DNA of 64,000 bases from the NCBI RefSeq assembly GCF_042453785.1, contig NC_091661.1, positions 28,635,501-28,699,500 of the forward strand. Reading direction: 5' to 3'. Both the position numbers and the translations under genes were made by a program. This document shows positions 32,346 to 44,100 of the stretch, piece after piece (the stretch's first letter is position 1; the number at the start of each line of letters is the position of its first letter). This stretch comes from Malus domestica. Its lineage: Eukaryota; Streptophyta; Magnoliopsida; Rosales; Rosaceae. Below the pieces are notes generated by a model. That model was not told the DNA's origin, searched no databases, and saw nothing but the letters and a program-made list of their open reading frames with translations.

Positions 32346-33180
32346 GTTTGAATGGAATTCGTGGATCACATGATCAAATCGGCCAAGAACCGACCTAATT
32401 AACGTTTGCAAATTTTCATTTATCAACTTTCACAAATTTGCCGGCAACGAAGCAAACTATCAAAATTTGAAAGACTGCTATTGTGGATTTTAAGTTGAAA
32501 AATTGTACCCGGTTCTTTTCTTATTGTCTTTTATGTGACATTAATTCTAGATGCATGGGATATCACTTGTTCCTACATATTTAAGAGTTCAAATTCTTAC
32601 AAACAACAAAGTAGAAATGTGAAAATTTGTTTTATACTCCCAACATATTTAAGGCCATGAAATTGAAAGTTTAATACTCACAAGTTTAAGTCTTGAAGGA
32701 TGCCCTTGAAGTAAAGGGACAAACGTCTGAGACTCTGTGACAAGAGATTGTATACAATACATATATTTTCTCTAAGTGAGCCGGAAGCATCTTCACGTAT
32801 ATTACCTACCACTCCACCATTCTGTGTCTATATAACATCCATGTAAATTTATGACATTCCGATTCCAAGTTCCAACCCAATTTATGAACCTCATCTAAAT
32901 CTGTCCTTATCAACTGTCCTCAAATTACACAAACCTATACCACGATATTTTTTTTCCCCAAAACGATAGCCTTGAATGCTGGAAGAAGAAGAAAAATATA
33001 GACGTTGAGAGCAGTAAATATATGGGGCAAATATTTATGGTTTTAGCAACGGGACCAAAAGAGTACACAAGTAACCATATATATCGCCATTGTTACCTGT
33101 GATGGTGGTGAATCATGCGTTCCCTTCATCTGTGATAGTGATCACTGGTGCCATCTGTAACCTGTTGTGATGGAGCATTT
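32346..33180. other. Downstream flank of KCS
   Basis: 3' flank and spacer; no gene or repeat recognised before the copia element's target site. Confidence 0.4.
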
Positions 33181-33778
33181 TGTTGGTATATGGTCCAGCC
33201 CATGATCAATGTTCTAGATTATTCTAGTAAGCAAGAGAGATGGCTGGAGCATGCTAGACAATTCTAGCATGTTATTAAGTTGATGGAAGAAGCTAGAGAG
33301 TACTAGCTTCCTTGGTTGCAAATGGAAAGATCTAGAAGCCACACTTTTGTGGCTAGTCTAGATCTTTCTATGCTAGAGGTTTGAAGAATACACTAGAAAC
33401 TAGTAGAATGCCAAACCCTCACCTATAAATATGGGTGTGATGTTGTAGTGAAACAACAAATCAAGAGAGTAGTGAGCAGCAAAGGATCAAGTCCAAAGCT
33501 AGAGTTCCACTCCAAGAGTGAGAGTGAGAGTGTTCCACTACACATTGTGTGAGTGAAGTTTAGTGTGATAGAAAGTGTGTGTCCTACTTTCTTGTATCCA
33601 TCAAGCCTTGTCTTTGGCTTGGTAAGACTACTCTTGTTGTACTCATCTTTTCATATAGTGAAGATTGATCCTTGTTTGGTGGACGTAGGCATAAATTGCC
33701 GAACCACATAAATTTTTGGTGTCCATTTTCTACTTTACTTTGTGCATTCTCTATCTTGTAGTACCGACATTCCTAACA
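33181..33778 (+). repeat. 5' LTR of the Tnt1-like element
   Basis: 598 bp, TGTTGG...TAACA. A TATA-like CCTATAAATATGG box at about 33422-33434 lies in the promoter position. It is rich in CTAGA/TCTAG words in its first half. Confidence 0.95.
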
Positions 33779-33780
33779 AG

Positions 33781-33792
33781 TGGTATCAGAGC
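33781..33792 (+). promoter_or_regulatory. Primer-binding site (tRNA-iMet)
   Basis: TGGTATCAGAGC, the standard plant copia primer-binding site, two bases downstream of the 5' LTR. Confidence 0.92.
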
Positions 33793-33813
33793 CCGGTTGG
33801 CTCGTACTACGAG

Positions 33814-36800
33814 ATGGAAGGAAGTGGCACTATGATCAAACTCACCAACTCCAATTGGGTAACATGGAAGCCAAGGATGGAGGACATTCTCTATTGCAAG
33901 GATTTGCATGAGCCAATTGAAGGAGATGCCGCTAAGCCCGAGAGCATGTCCGATGCCGAGTGGAAGAAGATGAATCGCAAGGCTATTGGCACAATTAGAC
34001 AATGGGTGGATGATAGTGTTTTTCACCATGTGTCTAATGAAACCAATGCTCGCGAGTTTTGGACGAAGCTTGAGTCCTTGTTCGAGAAGAAGACCCCAGC
34101 CAAGAAAGCCTTCTTGATCAAAGAGCTCATCAATGTGAAGTACAAGGATGGTTTAAGTGTAGCAGAACACTTGAACAATTTCCAGAATATCATCAACCAG
34201 TTGGCTACTATGAAAATGACGATCGAGGACGAGCTACAAGCGCTCTTGTTACTTGGATCCTTGCCAGACAGTTGGGAGACCTTTGTGGTGAGTATAAGTA
34301 ACTCTGCTTCTAATGGTGTTCTTACTCTTGATAATGTTAAAAATAGCATGCTCAATGAAGAAACAAGGAGAAAGACTTCTGGCACAGATAGCAGCCAAGT
34401 ATTTGTCACAGAGAACCGCGGAAGAAGCAAGAGTAGAGGGCCTAGAGGTCATGGCAGGAGTCCTAGCCGATCCAAGTCAAGGTTCAGGGGTGCATGCCAC
34501 CATTGTGGCAAAGAAGGCCATATGAAGAAAAATTGTCGAGTTTGGAAGAGAGAGCAAAGGGAAGGAAACAATCAGAAGAAAGATGATACTGGCAATACCA
34601 CCGCTGTCATATGTGGTGATGTACCAGAAATATTGTCTGTTGGTGAATGTCTGCATATGGGCAACTCTGACAGAGACATTGAATGGATCTTTGATAATGG
34701 AGCTTCCTTCCATGCTACGTCCAAACGGGAGTTCTTCAGTACATACAAAGAAGGTGACTTTGGCATAGTGAAGATGGGGAATGAAAGCTATTCCAAAATT
34801 CTTGGAATTGGTGATATCTGCTTAAGAACTAATCTCGGCTGCCAATTGATGTTGAAAGATGTGAGACATATTCCTGATATACGTCTCAATCTGATATCCA
34901 TCGGTACCCTTGATCGACAAGGATATTATCACCATATTGGCGAAGGAAAATTGAAGCTTACTAAAGGCTTAATGGTGGTAGCAAGAGCACGACTTTGTTG
35001 TACGTTGTACCGGTCAAATGCCAAGGTTTTGAAAGGTGAGTTGAATGCTGTGGAAGACTCATCCCTAGACTTGTGGCATAAGAGGCTAGGCCACATGAGC
35101 GAGAAAGGCCTACAAGTTTTGGCAAAGAAGTCTCATATTCCCTTTGCCAAAGGTACGTCGTTAAACTCTTGTGAGCATTGTTTATTCGGAAAACAAAGAA
35201 GAGTTAGTTTTTCTGTTCCATCTACAAAGAAAGGAAACTTGTTAGATCTTGTTTATTCAGATGTGTGTGGTCCCATGGAAGTCGAGTCACTTGGAAGAAA
35301 TAAATATTTTGTTACTTATATTGATGATGCTTCACGAAGGGTGTGGGTGTATTTGTTGAAATCCAAAGACCAGGTGTTTCAGACATTCCAGGAGTTCCAT
35401 GCCATGGTGGAGAGGGAAACTGGGAAACCTCTCAAGTGCCTTCGTAGCGACAACGGCGGCGAGTACACATCTCACCAGTTTAGAGAGTATTGTGTAAAAC
35501 ATGGCATACGTCATGAGAAGACAGTTCCTGGAACTCCACAACATAACGGTGTTGCTGAAAGAATGAACCGAACCATCATGGAGAAAGTCAGGTGTATGTT
35601 GAGGACTGCAAAGTTATCTAAGCAGTTCTGGGGTGAAGCTGTAAGGACAGCCTGCTATTTGATCAACCGATCTCCATCAGTACCATTAGGTCTTGATGTT
35701 CCAGAGAGAGTATGGACTGGTAATGATGTGTCTTACTCTCATCTGAAGGTGTTTGGTTGCAAAGCTTTTGTGCATGTGCCCAAAGAGCAGAGATCGAAGT
35801 TAGACTACAAAGCTACACCGTGCATCTTTCTTGGTTATGGTGGTGAAGATTTTGGTTACAGATTATGGGACCCATACCAGAAGAAGTTTATCCGAAGTAG
35901 AGACGTGGTCTTTTATGAAGATCAAACAATTGGGGATTCGGATAAAGAGGCACAACCAGATGGCGCAGTCAGAGGAGTTGATCCATTAGCTTCAGATGAA
36001 GAAAGTCACGATGACATCCCTGAAGCAACTGCCAATGAAGTGCCTGCAGAATCAGATAATGCTGATCAAGAGGAGCCTGATCAAGATGTGCCAGACCATG
36101 AGATTGCTGATCAGGGGGAGCCTAGTCAAGAAGAGCAGATTCAAGGAGAATCCAATCAGGGGGAGCCTCTAGCCCCGCAAGAGAATGAAGATCAGGTCAG
36201 AAGATCCAGCAGAAGTCGAAGACCGTCTACCAAGTATTCTTCATCAGAGTATATCATGTTGACTAATTATGGAGAGCCCGAAACTTATGAGGAGGCCAGA
36301 GCTCATAACGACAGTGATAAATGGATGAAGGCAATGGAGTCAGAGATGGATTCCTTATTAAAGAATAATACCTATGAGCTGGTGGAGCTTCCAAAGGGCA
36401 GAAAAGCATTGAAAAACAAGTGGGTGTTCAAATTGAAAAATGACGACAACATGACAAGGTACAAGGCTCGTTTGGTTGTCAAAGGTTTTGGTCAAAAGAA
36501 AGGAGTTGACTTTGATGAGATTTTCTCACCGGTGGTGAAGATGACTTCCATTCGAGTTATCCTTGGTATGGCAGCAAGATCTTGAGCTCGAGCAGTTAGA
36601 CGTTAAAACTGCATTTCTCCACGGTAACTTAGAAGAGGAGATATATATGGAGCAACCCAAAGGCTTTGAAGTCAAGGGTAAAGAAACTTTGGTGTGCAAG
36701 CTCAAGAAAAGCTTATATGGTCTTAAGCAGGCTCCGAGACAGTGGAATAAGAAGTTCAACTCATTCATGGTGAGTAATGGGTACAAGAGAACTCATGCTG

Positions 36801-37822
36801 ACTCTTGTGTCTATATCAAACAATTTTCTGGAGGTAAATTTATCATTTTGTTGCTTTATGTTGATGACATGTTGATTGTCGGTCAAGATGCTTTTATGAT
36901 TAAAAAGCTCAAAGAAGAGTTATCTAAGTCCTTTGACATGAAGGACTTAGGGCCAGCCAAGCAGATTTTGGGCATGGAGATAATTCGTGACAGAAAATCC
37001 AAGAAGTTGTGGCTGTCACAAGAAAAGTATGTTGAACGGGTGCTTGAAAGGTTCAACATGAAAGCAGCCAAATCGGTAAGCTCACCTTTAGCCAATCATA
37101 TCAAGTTGAGCAAAGAGTCGTGTCCAAAAACATATGAAGAAAAGGAGAAAATGGCAGTTGTTCCCTACTCTTCAGCAGTAGGAAGTATCATGTATGCAAT
37201 GGTGTGCACACGGCCAGATATTGCTCATGCAGTAGGTGTGGTGAGCAGGTTTCTCTCTAATCCAGGGAAAGACCATTGGGAAGCTGTTAAGTGGATTCTC
37301 AGATATTTGAAGGGGACTTCTAAGATGTGCTTGTGCTTTGGCGGTTCCAAACCAATCTTGGAAGGATTTACAGATGCTGACATGGGAGGTGACCTGGATG
37401 GTAGAAAATCTACGTCTGGGTACTTGTTTACTTTTGCAGGGGGAGCCGTGTCTTGGCAATCCAAGTTGCAAAAGTGTGTTGCTTTGTCTACAACCGAGGC
37501 TGAATACATAGCCGCTACAGAAGCATGCAAGGAGTTGTTGTGGCTGAAGCGGTTTCTCCAAGAGTTGGGTTTGAAACAAAGTGATTATGGCGTTTATTGT
37601 GATAGTCAGAGTGCTCTGGATTTGAGCAAGAACACTGCATACCATTCACGCACCAAGCACATTGATATTCGTTATCACTGGATTAGAGATGCTATCGAGA
37701 ACAAGATGCTACAGCTGAAGAAGATTCATACCGATAATAATTCTTCAGACATGTTGACAAAGGTGGTCACAAAATCAAAGTTGGAATTCTGCATTAAGGC
37801 TGCTGGGATGGACTCCAGGTAA
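33814..37822 (+). pseudogene. Copia gag-pol polyprotein with frameshift in RT
   Basis: From the ATG at 33814 the frame runs to a stop at 36583-36585, then continues in another frame to 37822. Domain order: gag (UBN2-like), zinc knuckle CHHCGKEGHMKKNC (from residue 228), aspartic protease, integrase (HH-CC zinc domain in WHKRLGH and CEHCLFGK, DDE in SDVCGPM / SDNGGEY / GVAERMNR), reverse transcriptase (KNKWVFKLK; VDVKTAFLHG-type block as LDVKTAFLHG; LYVDDM) and RNase H (TDADMGGDLDGRKSTSGY; STTEAEYIA). This order marks Ty1-copia. Two lesions are visible: a small length change at about 36570-36585 shifts the frame inside RT, and the protease motif reads DNGAS at residues 294-298, where DSGAS or DTGAS is usual. 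I do not reconstruct the broken frame. Confidence 0.92.
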
Positions 37823-37870
37823 CTTGGAGTCATGATCGGAATTCCTCCCTCATGGACTGGAGGGGGAGAT

Positions 37871-38468
37871 TGTTGGTATATGGTCCAGCCCATGATCAAT
37901 GTTCTAGATTATTCTAGTAAGCAAGAGAGATGGCTGGAGCATGCTAGACAATTCTAGCATGTTATTAAGTTGATGGAAGAAGCTAGAGAGTACTAGCTTC
38001 CTTGGTTGCAAATGGAAAGATCTAGAAGCCACACTTTTGTGGCTAGTCTAGATCTTTCTATGCTAGAGGTTTGAAGAATACACTAGAAACTAGTAGAATG
38101 CCAAACCCTCACCTATAAATATGGGTGTGATGTTGTAGTGAAACAACAAATCAAGAGAGTAGTGAGTAGCAAAGGATCAAGTCCAAAGCTAGAGTTCCAC
38201 TCCAAGAGTGAGAGTGAGAGTGTTCCACTACACATTGTGTGAGTGAAGTTTAGTGTGATAGAAAGTGTGTGTCCTACTTTCTTGTATCCATCAAGCCTTG
38301 TCTTTGGCTTGGTAAGACTACTCTTGTTGTACTCATCTTTTCATATAGTGAAGATTGATCCTTGTTTGGTGGACGTAGGCATAAATTGCCGAACCACATA
38401 AATTTTTGGTGTCCATTTTCTACTTTACTTTGTGCATTCTCTATCTTGTAGTACCGACATTCCTAACA
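37871..38468 (+). repeat. 3' LTR of the Tnt1-like element
   Basis: 598 bp, identical to the 5' LTR except at one base (38167). Confidence 0.95.
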
Positions 38469-39747
38469 CATTTTGTGTTATGTACAATATATAGCTCCCT
38501 TCCATGGAGGATATATCAAATAAGTTTGTTTGAGGGGAATTTTGTAGGGCTATCTTCGTACTGTGTTTCAACTATCTGAATCGTCTTTTTTTTTTCAAGT
38601 ACCACTCCACTTATATATCAACCCCTAAAGCCTCAGTTATATATATGCACATCACCTTGTGCGTTTGGTCTAATTAATTATCAACATATGAAGTAGGAGC
38701 TCTTAATTAAGTCAACAAAACAGCTTCTCCTACCTCCAATTATCAGTTTAAGCGGCTAAACCTAAACCTACCCGATTAATTAAAAAGTAAGGTAACTTCA
38801 TGGATGATTTTAACCTCGTTGGTGGTTGAAATTGAACAGTGTTTTTTCTCTTCTTTTTTGTATAGCATTTACTGCCACCAGCATTGCTGGTAAATTTAAC
38901 ACCACCGGTCCACCGAGACCGCTATAGTAACCACTGCATGCAGATGCAGCAAGTTAGCAACCACCTTTATAGAGATCACCGCGAAATTAAACGGCCAAGT
39001 GGGTGGCTGAGCTTGCCGTGGGGATGGGGGGTTTCCAAAATTTTCTTCCCTCCACAAACATAAAAAGCTGGGCATTTTCTGACCCGCATGTGTGTATTTA
39101 CTCTGCTATCAGAACAAAGGATTTAATCTACCTTTCTCCTTAGTGGCATTGAGTTGTCATACATATTTGCTCCCCATCCAACCTCATCCTTTTTTCCACA
39201 CCAAGAAAAAATAATTGAATTTTGTTTACTTCAAATAGATAGATGCCATTCAAATAATATTTTTTTCTTGTTCTTTGATATATATATATATAAACAAACA
39301 AAAATCATTTGCCAACAAAATTAATTACAACGACTAATGATCTTTTTGGGTTATATTTGAGAAATCTTTTACATGCACATTATCATGCAATGTTACCGAT
39401 CCGTGCGTTAGAATTCGAAACAGACTATTGCAGTGAACTTGTAGCAATAGTCAAATCCATGTGTTCTAGCATATGAGTAATACTACTTTGTAGTGTGACA
39501 TTCAGATCATCTCCAACCAAGAGTTATATGTCGAGTTTAGCTCTAAAATTGACAAAATCAATCTCCAATCAAAATGCTAAAGGGAATTGGGCTAAAAAAA
39601 TCATGCTAAGTTCAGCCCCAACGTAGGCAACATGTAGCTTAGGCAGGCTAAGTTTGGCCCCCAAAAGCAATAAAATAAGAGAAAGAATAAAAATATAGCC
39701 CTGCATGGTTAGAGATGAAAAATTTAGCACTAAAATAATATTTAATA

Positions 39748-39866
39748 GGAATTGTTATTGACACTTTAAAAATCTCATTCTACATTCCAAACTTTCTATA
39801 TTTGGAAAGAAAAATACACTTGTGAGGAGTGTAGAATGAGATTTTTGAAGTGCCAATAACATTCCC
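39748..39866. mobile_element. hAT-type MITE, family A, copy 4
   Basis: 119 bp with inverted ends GGAATTGTTATTGACACTTT and GGGAATGTTATTGGCACTTC. Duplication 7/8 identical: ATTTAATA (39740-39747) and ATTTAAAA (39867-39874). Confidence 0.82.
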
Positions 39867-40779
39867 ATTTAAAATATTAATTTTTAGAGACCTAAGATAT
39901 AGTCAACGCTACTGTTAACCCTTCATGATTAGAAAGGACATTACATTGAGAATTTCCTCTGACATGATATACATGAATTCCTGGGGACAAGATCAAAATA
40001 GATGTTAGTTTTGCACAACATCATTTAACCTCAATCAAGATTCTGCAATGTCTTGGAAATTTGATAGGACGTTAAAATATGAGAATAAACCTACACGAAA
40101 CGCACAGTTGTTTGACAATTGGGACAAAACCATCAATTTCTTTCATGCTCCCCACTAGAGGAGCTAGCTTTGTAGAATGGCAGTATTTGACTAGATTATC
40201 GAAATTCACAGAAGTTGGATACCAATGCATGGAAAAGCCCTTCACCATCCTTCCCTATGTTCCAAAAACTTACGCCTGTAAGGTTACAACGGTCAGATTA
40301 CTGTGACGGTATTTTAAATTAATTATAGTATTGTTATGCAATATGATTTTCTCATTTAACAATACTTGATTGATTTAGAATATTGTTACAATAACATTTT
40401 CGTAATATACAAAGTCATTCTCTTTGAATATATACGATCACCTGGATTATCTAACTTATTAACGGTTTAAATGGCGATCTTAAGTCAATAAGGCTCCTCG
40501 CTTTGCGAGAGTCGAAAAAAAAAACGTCTATGGTACGCAACCTTACTCTAACTTTACAAAAAGACTGTTTTCACGACTCAAATCCGTGACCAGAAATATT
40601 CAATCACGGACCAAATGCAGCATCATCCAAACTCTTTAGGATCGATTTTTGCGGTGCTGAGATAAAGTTCCATTTCTGTGGGACTGGATGGCCCATAACA
40701 TTGTAGACAAAGTTACAGTCCCACTATTATTAAAGCAATTCTGTACAGTTCATTTGTTATTCTTGCCTCATAATATTAT

Positions 40780-40928
40780 AGGGATGTGATATCCACACAC
40801 TCTTTTTTACTTCTCACACACACCTTTAATTTTCAGCCGTCGGATCGGATGAATTGAAGAATATCAACGAACAGAAATTAGCAAAGGGTGTTTGAAAAGT
40901 AAAATGAGGTGTGTGGATAGCACATCCC
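40780..40928. mobile_element. hAT-type MITE, family B, copy 2
   Basis: GGGATGTGATATCCACACAC and its inverted partner GGGATGTGCTATCCACACAC, about 149 bp. Duplication 7/8 identical (AATATTAT and AATATTCT). Confidence 0.82.
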
Positions 40929-41748
40929 AATATTCTACTCCCAACTGCCCACCTTACTTACCACCAGTAATGCCAATGTGGCATTCAATACTCCAGACCA
41001 AATTATAATGTTTCTGTTTTACTTTATTCCGGAGGTGAATTTAACTCTAGTACTGTACAAGGCTACAAATGCAAACTTAATATTTATGATTTATGCATAC
41101 AAAACATATGGTTCAATCAAGCATACAAATTATACCATGCAAGAAAATTGAAACACATGACCGTGCATAATTGGAATGGAACACAGTGACATCTCAAGTA
41201 TAGGTAAGTTTATCTCTTGCTGAAGACTCGATTTCTTTTTTAACGAGGAAAATCATCAATCGAGAGATGATAAGAAGGAATTGGTATATTATCAAATTCA
41301 TTAACATAAGTAATCGATTGTGTATATTATCGTGGAATCCAAACTTTTTTTTTACTGCGTGTATTTCATGAAGGAAAATTGAGTTCAATAATTTTCAAAA
41401 TTCACATTATAGTAAACATGAGAAAGTAAAGAATCGAAATGGTTTCAATTCTCATTTACCGTACCGTAAGTAACGATATCACAACAATCAAAGGGAATTC
41501 AACTTGTTCCATGACAGCAGCTGGCCAACTCTGCAATATCTACTTAGCAATAGTGCATTCATGAAAAAACCAACCATCTTTAATACGTGCACATGTTGCC
41601 GCAGCAGATGTCCCTCTCCCTCCTTTCTCACTGATATTTCTACCCTCCAAAATACCATTTTCCATAAACCCTCACTCGCTCGCTCACTCCCCCACTTCAC
41701 TATCTCTTCCTCAACACTTCTCTTCTTCTTCTTCCTCCTCATTGCCTG

Positions 41749-44100
41749 ATGAAAATGGTGGAAAAACCAGAGAAATGGCAGGTTTTAACCCTAACAATCT
41801 TCATGTTCTTCAACATTGCCCTCTCTGCGAAAACCCCATTGACAAAAAAGACCTACATTGTCCAGATGGACAAGTCAGCCAAGCCAGAGTCTTTCTCCAA
41901 CCACATAGATTGGTACTCATCAAAAGTGCAATCCGTACTCATCAATCCAGAGAATCAAGAAGACGGAGGCGAAGATCAACAGAGGGTAATCTACACTTAC
42001 CAGAACGCCTTCCACGGCGTCGCTGCCCGGCTAAGCGAGCAAGAAGCCGAGCGGCTAGAGGAGCAAGACGGAGTCTTGGCGATTTTCCCAGAGACTAAGT
42101 ACGAGCTCCACACCACAAGGAGTCCCCTGTTTCTTGGGCTCGAACCGCATGTCAGAGCCAGCACCACCAATGTCTGGTCACAACGAGTCACCGACCACGA
42201 CGTCATTGTCGGGGTGCTGGACACGGGTGTCTGGCCGGAGAGCCAGAGCTTCAACGACACTGGCATGACCCCAGTGCCGGCCCACTGGAAGGGAGCGTGC
42301 GAAACCGGCCGTAGCTTCACCAAAAGCAACTGCAACAAAAAAATTGTTGGAGCGAGAATTTTTTATCACGGATATGAGGCAGCCACGGGGAAGATCAACG
42401 AGCAGACGGAGTTTAAGTCGCCGAGAGATCAGGACGGGCATGGGACCCACACTGCCGCCACAGTTGCCGGGTCTCCGGTGCGCGGTGCTAATCTTCTCGG
42501 GTATGCTCGTGGAACGGCCAGAGGAATGGCGCCGAGTGCGAGAATTGCGGCGTACAAGGTTTGCTGGGTCGGCGGCTGCTTCAGCTCAGATATTCTGTCG
42601 GCGGTGGACAGAGCGGTGGCCGATGGAGTCAATGTGTTGTCTATATCTTTAGGAGGAGGTGTGTCTTCTTATTACCGGGACAGTTTGTCCGTGGCGGCTT
42701 TTGGGGCTATGGAGATGGGAATTTTCGTGTCCTGCTCCGCCGGAAATGGAGGGCCGGATCCTGTTAGTCTGACCAATGTGTCCCCCTGGATAACCACGGT
42801 TGGAGCTAGCACCATGGATAGGGATTTTCCAGCTACTGTGAAGCTCGGAAATGGCAGGACTATTACCGGGGTTTCGCTCTACAGGGGAAGGATGAAGCTG
42901 TCAACAAACAAGCAATACCCTGTTGTGTATTTGGGAAGCAATTCAACTAGTCCTAATCCGAGCTCGCTGTGTTTGGAGGGGACGTTGGATCGCCGAGTTG
43001 TGGCCGGAAAGATTGTGATTTGCGACCGTGGGATTAGTCCTAGAGTGCAGAAGGGAGAAGTGGTGAAAGAAGCCGGAGGAGTTGGGATGATCTTGGCAAA
43101 CACAGCTGCAAACGGAGAGGAGCTTGTGGCGGATTGCCACCTTGTTCCGGCGGTTGCTGTGGGAGAGAACGAAGCAAAGGGAATCAAGCATTATGCTTCA
43201 ACAAGCCCGAGAGCCACCGCAACTCTAACATTTCTTGGAACTAGAGTTGGGGTTAGACCGTCGCCTGTGGTGGCAGCGTTTTCATCCAGAGGGCCTAATC
43301 TGGTAAGCCTTGAGATTCTCAAGCCGGATATGGTGGCACCAGGAGTTAACATCCTCGCCGCTTGGACAGGCGCATTAGGCCCGTCCAGCTTGCCAGCAGA
43401 TCGTAGAAACGTGAAGTTCAATATACTGTCCGGGACTTCAATGTCCTGCCCCCATGTGAGCGGCATTGCCGCTCTGCTCAAGGCAAGGCACCCGGATTGG
43501 AGTCCGGCTGCAATAAAGTCCGCCTTGATGACAACCGCGTATGTCCACGACAACACGCGAAAGCCTCTACAAGACTCCTCAGCAGCTTCAATTTCAACCC
43601 CGTATGATCACGGTGCAGGGCACATAAACCCGGTTAGGGCTCTTGACCCGGGATTGATTTACGACATTGAGGCGCAGGACTATCTTGAATTTCTCTGCAC
43701 ACAAAGGCTAACACCAACACAGCTCAAAGTTTTTACCAAGTACTCGAACAGAAGTTGCAAGAACAATCTAGCCAGTCCCGGGGACTTGAACTACCCGGCA
43801 CTTTCGGTTGTGTTCCCGGAGAGAACAAATGTTTCTGTTTTGACACTTCACAGAACTGTCACTAACGTTGGCCCTGCGGTTTCGAATTACCACGCCATTG
43901 TTTCACCGTTCAAAGGTGCTTATGTGAAAGTCGAGCCTCGGACGCTGAAATTCACCAAAGCCAATCAGAAGCTGTCATACAAAATCATCTTCACTACGAA
44001 ATCCCGGCAGGCAGTCCCGGAGTTCGGCGGGTTGGTGTGGAAGGATGGAGTGCACAGGGTGAGAAGCCCCATTGTTGTAGTGTGGCTGCCACCACTATAA
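41749..44100 (+). CDS. Subtilisin-like serine protease, SBT1 type (SBT1.3-like)
   Basis: A single exon of 783 residues, typical of plant subtilases. Signal peptide (about 1-27), I9 propeptide (about 35-125, TYIVQMDKS), then the S8 domain with catalytic Asp158 (VGVLDTG), His231 (DGHGTHTA), oxyanion Asn333 (SAGNGG) and nucleophile Ser564 (SGTSMSCPHVSG). A protease-associated domain is inserted between Asn and Ser (KIVICDRG ... GVGMILAN). A C-terminal fibronectin-III-like domain begins at LNYPALSVVF. The enzyme should be secreted, self-cleave its propeptide and act in the cell wall on proteins or peptide hormones. Assignment to SBT1.3 rests on overall resemblance. All catalytic residues are intact. 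Met3 is an alternative start. Confidence 0.95.
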   Translation: MKMVEKPEKWQVLTLTIFMFFNIALSAKTPLTKKTYIVQMDKSAKPESFSNHIDWYSSKVQSVLINPENQEDGGEDQQRVIYTYQNAFHGVAARLSEQEAERLEEQDGVLAIFPETKYELHTTRSPLFLGLEPHVRASTTNVWSQRVTDHDVIVGVLDTGVWPESQSFNDTGMTPVPAHWKGACETGRSFTKSNCNKKIVGARIFYHGYEAATGKINEQTEFKSPRDQDGHGTHTAATVAGSPVRGANLLGYARGTARGMAPSARIAAYKVCWVGGCFSSDILSAVDRAVADGVNVLSISLGGGVSSYYRDSLSVAAFGAMEMGIFVSCSAGNGGPDPVSLTNVSPWITTVGASTMDRDFPATVKLGNGRTITGVSLYRGRMKLSTNKQYPVVYLGSNSTSPNPSSLCLEGTLDRRVVAGKIVICDRGISPRVQKGEVVKEAGGVGMILANTAANGEELVADCHLVPAVAVGENEAKGIKHYASTSPRATATLTFLGTRVGVRPSPVVAAFSSRGPNLVSLEILKPDMVAPGVNILAAWTGALGPSSLPADRRNVKFNILSGTSMSCPHVSGIAALLKARHPDWSPAAIKSALMTTAYVHDNTRKPLQDSSAASISTPYDHGAGHINPVRALDPGLIYDIEAQDYLEFLCTQRLTPTQLKVFTKYSNRSCKNNLASPGDLNYPALSVVFPERTNVSVLTLHRTVTNVGPAVSNYHAIVSPFKGAYVKVEPRTLKFTKANQKLSYKIIFTTKSRQAVPEFGGLVWKDGVHRVRSPIVVVWLPPL

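Larger units (their letters stand above)
33181..38468 (+). mobile_element. Ty1-copia LTR retrotransposon, Tnt1-like, very young
   Basis: Complete structure of 5288 bp: LTRs 33181-33778 and 37871-38468, both 598 bp, TG...CA, differing at one position (33477 C, 38167 T). Perfect 5-bp target duplication CATTT (33176-33180, 38469-38473). Primer-binding site TGGTATCAGAGC at 33781-33792, complementary to initiator Met tRNA, two bases after the LTR. Polypurine tract at 37859-37870. Near-identity of the LTRs shows recent insertion, yet pol is frameshifted (see the gag-pol entry), so this copy is likely non-autonomous. Confidence 0.97.
38469..41748. other. Intergenic between the copia element and the subtilase gene
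   Basis: No gene recognised. It contains family A and B MITEs (39748 and 40780). A Harbinger-like decayed end lies at about 39506 (GATCATCTCCAACC, like 2970). The subtilase 5' leader is CT-rich (about 41690-41740). Short open frames here lack family resemblance. Confidence 0.45.

Noticed and set aside
41997-43556. Long open frames opposite or offset to the subtilase
   Set aside because: Shadow frames of a GC-richer coding exon; no domain signal.
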